Shown in pieces: positions 1 to 9,059 of a stretch of DNA of 23,031 bases. The stretch comes from Gnetum montanum (taxonomy: Eukaryota; Streptophyta; Gnetopsida; Gnetales; Gnetaceae): the NCBI GenBank assembly GCA_015680685.1, contig MNCI01026292.1, positions 5,815-28,845 on the forward strand, read 5' to 3'. Under the pieces are notes generated by a model. That model made no database searches and had not been told where the DNA came from. It was given only the letters and a program-made list of their open reading frames with translations. A program made the position numbers and the translations under genes. Within the stretch, counting starts at the first letter, position 1. Every line of letters starts with the position of its first letter.

Positions 1-2
1 AT

Positions 3-62
3 TATGGTTACAGTGATGGTTACGATCATGGCAATGGTTAAAGTGATGATGGATATGGTGTG
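3..62 (+). other. Gly/Tyr/Asp-rich low-complexity stretch
   Basis: Degenerate repeats of GATGGTTA-like words can be read in frame as a Gly, Tyr and Asp-rich peptide with one internal stop. It may be the end of a decayed coding sequence or simple sequence that happens to be open. No family is recognised. Confidence 0.25.
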
Positions 63-217
63 ATGCAGTATTTAAAAATATTGAACTTAGCTATTATGTT
101 ACAAGATTAAGAGGTGCAATATTGGAATTCATGCATTTTTGGAAACATGGATCTCGCTGCTATTAGTCCCAATAGAGAAGGTGAAACACACTCTCTTCAA
201 GATCAACAACAACAACC

Positions 218-270
218 ATCTACTGCAACAAGTAGTGCAACAACTATCTACTGCAACAAGTAATGCAATC
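218..270 (+). repeat. 28-bp tandem duplication (CAA-rich)
   Basis: A unit beginning ATCTACTGCAACAAGTA occurs at 218 and again at 246, a period of 28 bp, next to a short CAA run at 201-216. It lies just upstream of the helicase relic and interrupts any longer reading frame. Confidence 0.6.
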
Positions 271-705
271 TTTGCTTATATGTGAAGGTGTAAGGGTAAT
301 GCTTACAATTAACCTTTGTCCTGAAGCAGGATTAGTGAATGGTGCACTTGGCATGATTCACAATATTATGTATCTTTAAGGTAAATAGCCACCTACATTA
401 CCATTATACGTTATTGTTGATTTTGACTCCTACATTGGATGTGCCTTTGATAATGGTAATCCCCATCATGTGCCAATTGTACCTATGGTCCAAGGAGCAT
501 CTTGTAAGTCATCATTACAGTTGGCATGGGCCATGACTATTCATAAATATTAAGGAATGACACTAGATAAGGCTACTATTAATGTTTGTTGCATTATCTA
601 GAGTCATGACCATTGATTCTTTAAAAATTCATCCTCCTTTTCATGTGCAAAGATACAGAAAGATTTCAGATGCTAAACATCTCCAAAGTAAAATTGCACA
701 AGTTC
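270..705 (+). pseudogene. PIF1-like helicase C-terminal relic
   Basis: The + strand translates into a recognisable C-terminal part of a plant PIF1-like ATP-dependent DNA helicase, either the Helitron-type helicase or its stand-alone relatives. In order it shows NLCPEAGLVNGALG (about 310-352), VIVDFDSYIGCAFDNGN, then LAWAMTIHK followed by GMTLDKATINV. The last matches the family's SQGMTL motif, with the Gln codon now a stop (TAA, about 553). A small deletion removes the residues expected after the INV stretch, and the frame shifts to ALSR, followed by MTIDSLKIHPPFHVQRYRKI and HLQSKIAQ. At least three internal stops plus this frameshift rule out a functional protein. The Walker A and B part is missing. 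It cannot be told from this fragment whether it came from a Helitron or from a captured helicase. Confidence 0.75.
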
Positions 706-942
706 ATTTTGATTAGTTGGAGAATTAGGCATATTGAGTTCACACTTATCATTGTATTTTGCCTTTTGCTCAATCCTATTATACAGCTCTATAATGTTTG
801 TTGCAATAATTGTGCAATGTATTCCTTCATCAACATACATGAAATATATAAAATTTTATTTTAACCAATTTATGTTTATAGTATATATTATTTGGAATGT
901 AAATAGTGATGATAGCTTAAAAAATAAAAAAAATAATTAAAT
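580..942 (+). repeat. Tandem duplication of helicase tail, copy 1
   Basis: The block begins TAATGTTTGTTGCATTATC and ends at AATTAAATT. It contains the last helicase codons and the following 3' sequence. It aligns at an offset of about 409 bp with a second copy starting at 989, at roughly 95% identity by eye. A 46-bp unrelated spacer (943-988) separates the copies. Short open frames inside both copies are shadows of the helicase frame. Confidence 0.8.
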
Positions 943-988
943 TCTACTCATAGGCCATGAAACTACTACACAAGGGAACTTACGGGTC

Positions 989-1354
989 TAATGTTTGTTG
1001 CATTATCTAGAGCCATGACCATTGATTCTTTAAAGATTCATCCTCCTTTTCATGTGCAAAGATATAGAAAGATTTCAGATGTTAAACATCTCCAAAGTAG
1101 AATTGCACAAGAAGTTCATTTTGCTCAGTTGGAGAATTAGGCATATTGAGTTCACACTTATCATTGTATTTTGCTTTTTGCTCAATCCTATTATACAACT
1201 CTATAATGTTTGCTGCAATAATTGTGCAATGTATTCCTCCATCAACATATACGAAATATATAAACTTTTATTTTAACCAATTTATGTTTACCAGTGTATA
1301 TTATTTGGAATGCAAGTAGTGATAATAACTTAAAAATAGAAAAAATAATTAAAT
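989..1354 (+). repeat. Tandem duplication of helicase tail, copy 2
   Basis: This is the second copy of the 580-942 block. It keeps codons that copy 1 lost: it reads IAQEVHFAQLEN, while copy 1 reads IAQVHFD then a stop. So the duplication predates some of the decay. It ends at the same AATTAAATT word, exactly where the 52-nt palindrome begins. Confidence 0.8.
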
Positions 1355-1402
1355 TAAACTAGCTTAGATATATATATATATATATCTAAGCTAGTTTAAT
1401 TT
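1351..1402. repeat. Perfect 52-nt palindrome
   Basis: Every base from 1351 to 1402 pairs with its partner around the centre 1376/1377. The arms read AAATTAAACTAGCTTAGATA and meet in a (TA)n centre. It is a perfect inverted repeat with no loop. It could be a tiny fold-back element, a MITE reduced to its ends, or a site of palindromic repair at the duplication boundary. Confidence 0.9.
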
Positions 1403-1423
1403 TTTTGGTGTAATATAATAGTT

Positions 1424-1450
1424 TAGCTATATATTTATGATATATAGCTA
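1424..1450. repeat. 10-bp stem hairpin
   Basis: TAGCTATATA at 1424-1433 and its reverse complement at 1441-1450 flank a 7-nt loop. It lies 21 bp beyond the 52-nt palindrome, so the two foldback structures are adjacent. Confidence 0.75.
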
Positions 1451-1455
1451 TTATT

Positions 1456-4400
1456 TGGTCAATAGAATATTTTATATTTTTCAAATTAAAAATATCTCAA
1501 ATTGTTTTACTAAGAATTAACTTTTCAATAATAATGTCTAATTTATGAAGTAGTTGGCCTCCTAACAAAAATCCCAGCCAAAATAATAATCTTTATGAAA
1601 AATTTCATCTATTATCCCACCTTTACAATAACAATTATTTATTTATTATTGGCTTAAAAAAACAAATGTTATTATGAAAAAGTTTTCCCTTATTATTATG
1701 ACCATAAATTACCATGACCCATAAGGACTCTCTTGGATGGGTTGGTAATTGGCCTCTTAGCCTCTTGGAAGAATTCCACTTTCTGTAAAGAAGCATATAG
1801 AAATACAATATCACTATATAAGTAGTTAGATAAACAAAGGATTCTTCTAGAAAAAATTTAAGACAAAAGAGAATTTGATATGATGAAAAAATCATTATCT
1901 ACTATAAATTTTTTATGGTGTCAAATAGATGAAAGGTAATAGCATCTAATGTTTAGATCAAGGTTCATGGCAAATTTACCTTTAAGAGGGAGGATTGTGA
2001 GTAAAGTGAAGGCAAACTATCATTCATGTAAGCTCAAGTATAGTTACCTCATTAATTACAAGCACCATCTTTTTATAATTGTGTTGTGACAACAATTATG
2101 TTGTGATACTACAGTGTTGAATATTTAACTGCAAAAATACAATGTAAACTATTGTTTATCTCTAGTTATTTTGTTGTTAATAATATCCAGTTTACATCCA
2201 CTTAACATTACCAACAAATATCCATCTCACACTATGAATATGATGATAAGGAGGCCTTGAAAGCATAGAATGTTTTGCTTTCATCCTTGTGCTATTTGGC
2301 CTTTCCATTCTCTCTTGTTCATTGTGCTTATATAATTCTCTCTAAGCTGTTAAAAGATCTAAGAGCCTATTTCTTGCTAAGGCTTTTTTTTTTTTTTAGT
2401 TTTTCCCCAGGATATATTCTTGTGTTTTTTAAATTGATTTTTCAAATTTTCTAAAAAAAGGGGAAGGGTATTTGAAAAAAAGACTATAAGTATCCAAATT
2501 ATGGAGCCACATTAAAGCATGGAACTCTTAGCATTTTTTGCATTATAATTTTTTTCCCCTTGTCAAATAAAATTGTTCATTCTCATTTTGACTCTTAAAG
2601 ATAGAGAGAATTATATCCTAGTTATTACATAAGGTCTGAAACACAACACACACCGTGTTCATTTCTAAAGTACATTTGTCAACAACATCAAACATTTTAG
2701 ATCTTTTAATTGATAAGTAACTTATGTTTGTTTGCAAGAACTTGACATAACAGGGTAAATATATATTGTTGCTAAAACTATTGACAAGCTATTGAATTGG
2801 CACACTTAGCACAAACATTGGATGCCCATCAAACGTAAACATGAAGCCACTGAAAGGAAACAAGTCCATAATTGTGGTTATAAGTGTTTATCAAAGATTA
2901 GCTACTATAAAATCACAATTAATACTTCCTAGGATGTTTAATGTTTTTAAATTTTCCCCCTTAGAACCATCAAGATAGAAAACATCGCCAAGCCTTTCAA
3001 GATGAAAATTATCATGCTATTAATCTCTAAGTGATTTTGAATCTACTTAAATAAACTTACAACATATCACATGGTAGAAAGTAGAAATAACTGTGTAACT
3101 TGCAATTTTTAATGCTTGTAGTTTAGGAATAAAAAATTATAGATAAAATGTCTAACATTGAAAGTTTTTAGATCTAAAGATAGCATATTCAAATTTTTTT
3201 CAACACCTTCCAAAGGGAAGTGAAGGTTCATAGCTTCTAGCCCATTGCAATGTTGCAAAAATGTACAGTTACAACAATACTATTTCTAATAAATGAATAT
3301 AATTGAAGAAGAAAAATGCATTCAAATATTTTTTCTTGGAGAGTATAAGAGAAAAATAATAAACTAACATATAAAAAACTAATAAACACACATTTCTAAA
3401 AACTAAGTCTCTAGATAAATCAATGCCAATTACTCTATTCATTTCTATTGCAAGTTGAGCCTGTTTGAAGAAGAGTCTTCATTTGCAAATAGACACACAT
3501 ATACACAAAGTTAGAGCATGAAGACTAAAATCATATTGTTTCAATTGCTTAGTTAAGGAATTTTTGATAATCAATATTTAATAGAAGATGGGCATAGATC
3601 CTCTAAGCCCTGGGCCCATTAATTTAACCATTTTTCTAAATTTATCGCATTGCATATTGAACATTTTCTTGTAATAGTAAGAATACAATTTCTTCTAACA
3701 CTATTTCCTTGATCCCTTTTAGCATTGCATCTAAATATGTGTGTTTATTCATTCTTATACAACAAAAAGTACTCACAACCATTATCCAAGAGTACTAAGT
3801 TCCAAAGTACATTCAAGAACCCAGAAAGATGGCTACATTTGGTTAAATATGACATTTTTTACAACAATAACCTAACCTAAGTGCTTCCTAGTTTTAATCC
3901 AAAATTTTACATTTTTGAAAATGTATTTAAATTTGTTAGTACTATTAACAATTCTACTTCTAATACCATGATCAATAGATAGTAGTCAATGCATGGATCA
4001 AATCAAAAAGATCAAAACATTCTTGTAAAGAATGACCATATACTATTATTCATAATTTTAATGGAATGAGATAATAAGTATATTTTACAAAGAGAATACT
4101 ACACTCACTTATGGAATGCCAATATTTGAATAAATATAATATAAAAATAAATAAACCTATTAAAATGATATATTTAAATGAAGAAAACACAAACTTGTAG
4201 CTCATGCTCCTTTGGTGAGCAAGTTCTCTAAGGGTAAAACTTACCAATATAACAATATGCTTTAAGCATATAGATAACAAAAACAAAAAGATCAGTACAA
4301 CTATTACGATACAGAAAAATTGAAATAAATGAAATAAAAACTCAATCATCATCATTATCATTCTAGGCTTATCCCAACAATACGAGGTTACCTATCTTTA

Positions 4401-5180
4401 CCTAGAGGCTTAAAGCTCATCTTGTTAAGATGGGTTCAAGGAGGACTAGTAGACAAACAAAAACTAGGAAGGCTAGTAGATGAACAAAAGCCTAATCTCT
4501 TCTAAAGTAGCCACACATAAGAATAAAATAAAAACTTAATAACCTTATTAATATTATATCAAACACAGTAAACAGTAAACCAAAGATGGTAAATTAGGTG
4601 CATTCCTATAAATGAATGACATAAAGCTACCTTTGCAATTACAATCATACATTTCACTAATATCTTGCAACATCTAATATATTAGAGACATACTCTAAAT
4701 GCAACTTTCTTGAAAAGATGGTAGGCATTTCCTCAAATTCAGATACCTAATACATCTTTACTGATTGTAAAAATTTTGTAATTATTTTATGATAGACAGA
4801 TAACCTTGAAAATGTTCAAGCATTGTAGCATTGAGAAATAAATAAAATTGAACGTGTACAACACCCTTATAAAACTTTGGAATTTACAATTATCTAGACT
4901 AGTCTACCCAAAATCCAATAGAGAAACATTGGAGGTAAAAAATAACATTATAGGCACAACCATGAGCACAAAGCTCAATCATTAGAATAGTATAGCACTA
5001 CTTCATGTTTTCCATATAATAATTGATGAGTGTGTGACTAAGATCTATCATAACATCATCTTAGTGACTTTATCCTATTAACATGGATTAACCCATTAAA
5101 GTAGGCTAAAAGACTTAATAATGATTTACAATGACCAGTAGTAAGCTATCTATAGAGTTCTTAGATATATACTTTTACCA
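1456..5180. other. AT-rich spacer, no supportable gene
   Basis: About 3.7 kb of AT-rich sequence with homopolymer runs, for example T14 near 2384-2397. The longest open frames (1635-1895 and 4050-4361, both -) encode hydrophobic, Ile/Phe/Tyr-rich strings typical of AT-rich noise. I found no protein family, terminal repeat or RNA gene here. Confidence 0.6.
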
Positions 5181-6902
5181 TACCTTCAGGTGGCCAAAAC
5201 ATATAATAGCACAGTGAATAAATGCCTAATTCAGAAAATAATTATTTCATTAAATGTCCGCTATACTTTAATCCATTTCAGACCATTTGAAAGGTCCCGA
5301 CAAGAAAACTTTTGGTTTTCTTATCACCAAATTTCTGGCTTTCCAATTTTTGCTTGCAACAAACATTCACTCAATGCTGCATTATCATGCTAAACACCCG
5401 TGTTCTGTGTTTGAATAAATGCCTTTTCTTTGGAACAGACCTTTCTTGCAACCAACTCCTACAAGTCTCATGAGCTCCACTTACAATTTTCTCAGACTAA
5501 TCAAGCGATGAACCTCCACCAATTGCCCACCTCTAAAAGCCTGCCAGAGAAGCTCTGTAACCAATCAATTCTTAATAGACAAGTAAAACAAATGTCAAGA
5601 TGCCTGTCAAAGCATCTCAGAATCTTGTGGGGCAAATTGAAGCGCTCTGTTAGACCAATTATGCTTTTTCACAGAATTTTGCCATGACCAGACTAACCCA
5701 GCAGCTCATGTAGAATTGACACTATCCTTTTCTCAGAAATGTCACTATTAGGATCCACACAAACAGCAGAACAATTTTTGGCCAAAATCATGTTTTTTGT
5801 ATGGCTGACATGTCAATATTAATGCATTTCAATTTTTACGTATTCAACATTTCAACAATGTACTGGGAAAAAAGCTAACAATGTACAAATCAAAACATTT
5901 GATTGTTTCCTAAAATGATAATGTAGGTAATCATGTAAGGCAAATATCTGAACAATAATGCCATAAAAAAGGTGATCCACCATCTTCACTTCATGCCTGA
6001 AAAGCTAACCACTTGCATTCAGAACCTTCTTAAAACAAATATCATTTGTCTTTTATCCACTATTTTCTTAGACACACCACAATCTAAAGTTCCGAAAGTC
6101 CCAATCACTCCATTGTCTAATACACGCTCCTAGTCTCCCACCACTTTAAAAGAACAGTCCCATCCCATATAAAATTGTTATACAAAGAAACAAAAATGAC
6201 ATAAATTATAGTTGCTCAAAACTGGTAGTCTGCCATTTGGAATGCAGCAGTTTCTGCAAAAATTAACTATTTTTCAGGATAAAACCATAGGCATGTAGGA
6301 AGAACATGTGTTATGAAAAGTTGAAAATATCAGATCAAAGGAGGTATCATCAAATTACTGGTTGAAACTACAATCATCTGTATTTACTTAACAATGGATC
6401 CATGTATGCCAGATTCACAGGTACTAAAAATGAACCCATGATTGATCCATCAACAAAAACATTTACACAGGACTCAACGTTACAGTTCACATAAAGTCTC
6501 CAGGCTCACTGGGAGATGTAAGAAGTCAAAAATAGTGGTTATTCTATGTTTAAAACACATATATATCCTTAATTAATTTAATGAAAAAGGAGACAAAATT
6601 CATTTGCAAACAACTACCCTACTGCATTTCATGATATCCTGGGACAGTAACAATAGAACAAAATTACAAGAATGAGATTTTAAAGAAAACGAAATTTCAA
6701 AAAATTACACCATGATAAATGAAGACATGAATGACTTATTGTCACTGTCTTAACCCTTCCTGGAGTCAGGGTTTATGATTTCTGTATTCTTATAAATAAC
6801 AATCTTCAGTGACACCAGATGATCAACTACAAATTATAGTTAATTTGCAGCTTTACAAATACATATTAAAATCACAGAATTCTTTGATAGAACATTAGTA
6901 CA
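5181..6902. other. 3' flank of the main gene, no second gene seen
   Basis: This stretch lies downstream of the minus-strand gene ending at 6903 and should include its 3' UTR. Around 5250-5790 it is a little less AT-rich than the spacer to the left. The two short + frames there (5190-5393, 5430-5687) show no recognisable family, and the opposite strand is full of stops. No AATAAA poly(A) signal is seen on the minus strand within about 700 nt of the stop. An ATTAAA-type word occurs near 6566-6571. Confidence 0.45.
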
Positions 6903-9059
6903 TTATACACAAGAATGTACAGGAGTTGGAGGTTTATTGCTGCTGCTTCTGCTGAAAAGGGTTGTCAGGAACAAATCTGTTAAATGACGCATTTCCATTT
7001 GAAGTTGCCGGTACTCCATTCCATGATTTGCATCTGCATAAGCTTTTCTTACAGAGACCCTGATTCTATGGAATCCAGCATTAAACCCATGATAAAAGGA
7101 CTCAGTAGATGAATATGAATATTCTGGATCAGCATTCTCTTGCCCACCAAAATTGAAAGAGCAAGGAAATGATGTTGGAGAAGTTTCATCATCTTCCTCT
7201 TCAAATGTGTCTCTATCTAAAATTTCCTCTTTGAACTCTTGTGTTGCATCAGGCTTGTCTACTTTCAAAAATTCTTCCATCAAATTTTGAGCCCCAATAG
7301 CTGGACCTACTTCCGAAATGTTTTCATTCGATTCTTCCTCCTCTGCTAGAGCCTTTCCTATCTCTGAAAATTCCTTTTCCATTTCATGTTTTGTAGTTGC
7401 TTTTACTGCTTCTGGTATTTCTTGCTCCAAATCTTGTTCTATACAAGGCATTTTTACTTCGGAAGCTTCTTGCTTCAATTCTTCTTCCATAATTTCATTG
7501 CTGCTACTCTTCATCGAAGATTCTGATAAAGTAGACACATCAGCATGATCCTGATGAGGAGGTTTCTTTACATCAAAACATGAGGAAACGGGTGTTCCAC
7601 TGACTTCCTCTGCACTAGAAAATGAAGAGACTCCCACCTTATTTTTCTCCTCCTTATATCCAATTCCCTTGCTATCATCTTCAGATTTGATGATACATTC
7701 TTGTTCATCTCTGTAAGTTTCTATTCTCTTCCCTATTTTCATCATACCATCAATACTTATGGATTCTATTTCATCACCTTCACTTTCACATATGCTTTCT
7801 AACTTCACTTTAAAATTAGCATCATTCAAAGTAGCAGAGTTGAACAGATTTACATTACCAAGATCTGAAAAAGAATTTTTTAATGGTTCAACAACATACA
7901 TGTCTGAGCTGTTCTTCTGGGGTGTGTTCTGTAGGGATATCATCACATCTTCTTCACTGCCATTAGCCTCCATCTTTGCAACATAATCCAAGTTCTCTTC
8001 TGGCAGGAAAATTTCATCAAACGGAGAAGTCTGGAACTGGTGCTGGCTCTGGATCTCAGCATCAACATCTGCCAAAGATGCAAAACTACCATGATAACCA
8101 CAATAGCTCTTAGTTTCATTATTCAATTCCTGAAACTTAATTTCAGGTTCTTTGGCTAATGGATTATGTTCTATTGCAAGAGTAGTCATTAAAGAAAGAG
8201 ACTCATGCCCAAGCTGAGAATCTATGCATGAAGAAGAATCCTCCTCCTCATGATGATCATAATCATAATCATGTGCTTGTGGTTGTGGTGGTGTGTAGGC
8301 TTGCATTTCTACTTTCTCTAGACTAGAAAATGAAGAGACTCCCATGTTTTTCTCCTCAGATTCAATTCCCTTGCTATCATCTTCAAATTTAATGATACAT
8401 TCTTGTTCATCTTTGTAAGTTTCTACTCTCTTCTTTATTTTCATCATAGCATCAATACTTATGGAATCTATTTCATCACCTTCACTTTCATATATGCTTT
8501 CTAACTTCAGTTTAAAATTAGCATCATTCAAAGTAGCAGAGTTGAACAGATTTACATTACCAAGATCTGAAAAAGAATTTTTTAATGGTTGAAAAACATA
8601 CATGTCCGAGCTGTTCTTCTGGGGTGTGTTCTGGGGTGTGTTCTGTAGGGATATCATCACATCTTCTTCACTACCATTAGCCTCCATCTTTGCAACATGA
8701 TCCAAGTTCTCTTCTAGCAGGAAAATTTCATCAAACGAAGAAGACTGGGACTGGCTCTGGCTCTGGATCTCAGCATCAACATCTACCAAAGATGCAAAAC
8801 TACCATGATAACCACAATAGCTTTCAGTTTCATTATTTAGTTCCTGAAACTTAATTTCAGGTTCTTTGGCTAATGGATTATGTTCTTCTTCAAGAGTAGT
8901 CATTAAAGAAAGAGACTCATGCCCAAGTTGAGAATCTATGAATGAAGAAGAATCCTCCTCCTCATGATGATCATAATCATAATCATGTGCCTGTGGTTGC
9001 GGTGGTGTGTAGACTTGCATTTCTACTTTCTCTAGACTAGAAAATGAAGAGACTCCCAT
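6903..9059 (-). CDS. Third ORF: repeats R3 and R4 plus unique C-terminus (718 aa)
   Basis: The longest uninterrupted part of the locus. R3 (8346-9059) and R4 (7638-8345) are joined by an uninterrupted junction: the codon that is TAA after R1 and R2 is AAA (Lys) here. R3 has a 12-nt internal duplication (NTPQNTPQ). R4 ends in NKVGVSSFSSAEEV, a diverged start of a fifth unit that runs into the unique C-terminus. There a Glu/Lys-rich helical region precedes SFPCSFNFGGQENAD, an aromatic-rich YSYSSTESFYHGF stretch, and a basic amphipathic end (GFHRIRVSVRKAYADANHG, LTDLFLTTLF) that is the best candidate for a folded, conserved domain. This C-terminus is missing from unit A. Confidence 0.6.
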   Translation of the reverse strand: MGVSSFSSLEKVEMQVYTPPQPQAHDYDYDHHEEEDSSSFIDSQLGHESLSLMTTLEEEHNPLAKEPEIKFQELNNETESYCGYHGSFASLVDVDAEIQSQSQSQSSSFDEIFLLEENLDHVAKMEANGSEEDVMISLQNTPQNTPQKNSSDMYVFQPLKNSFSDLGNVNLFNSATLNDANFKLKLESIYESEGDEIDSISIDAMMKIKKRVETYKDEQECIIKFEDDSKGIESEEKNMGVSSFSSLEKVEMQAYTPPQPQAHDYDYDHHEEEDSSSCIDSQLGHESLSLMTTLAIEHNPLAKEPEIKFQELNNETKSYCGYHGSFASLADVDAEIQSQHQFQTSPFDEIFLPEENLDYVAKMEANGSEEDVMISLQNTPQKNSSDMYVVEPLKNSFSDLGNVNLFNSATLNDANFKVKLESICESEGDEIESISIDGMMKIGKRIETYRDEQECIIKSEDDSKGIGYKEEKNKVGVSSFSSAEEVSGTPVSSCFDVKKPPHQDHADVSTLSESSMKSSSNEIMEEELKQEASEVKMPCIEQDLEQEIPEAVKATTKHEMEKEFSEIGKALAEEEESNENISEVGPAIGAQNLMEEFLKVDKPDATQEFKEEILDRDTFEEEDDETSPTSFPCSFNFGGQENADPEYSYSSTESFYHGFNAGFHRIRVSVRKAYADANHGMEYRQLQMEMRHLTDLFLTTLFSRSSSNKPPTPVHSCV

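Noticed and set aside
643-1276. Two similar 73-74-codon frames that look like a duplicated small gene
   Set aside because: They are out-of-frame readings of the duplicated helicase tail, whose true frame gives HPPFHVQRYRKI and HLQSKIAQ.
1635-1895. 86-codon minus-strand frame
   Set aside because: No recognisable motif; AT-rich surroundings and no related copy in the window.
4050-4361. 103-codon minus-strand frame with several hydrophobic stretches
   Set aside because: Ile/Phe/Tyr/Leu strings like this are common in AT-rich DNA. There is no family, no promoter and no codon pattern to support a membrane protein.
5190-5687. Two + strand frames in slightly less AT-rich DNA downstream of the main gene
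   Set aside because: No family or splice context seen. They more likely reflect 3' UTR or flank composition than exons.
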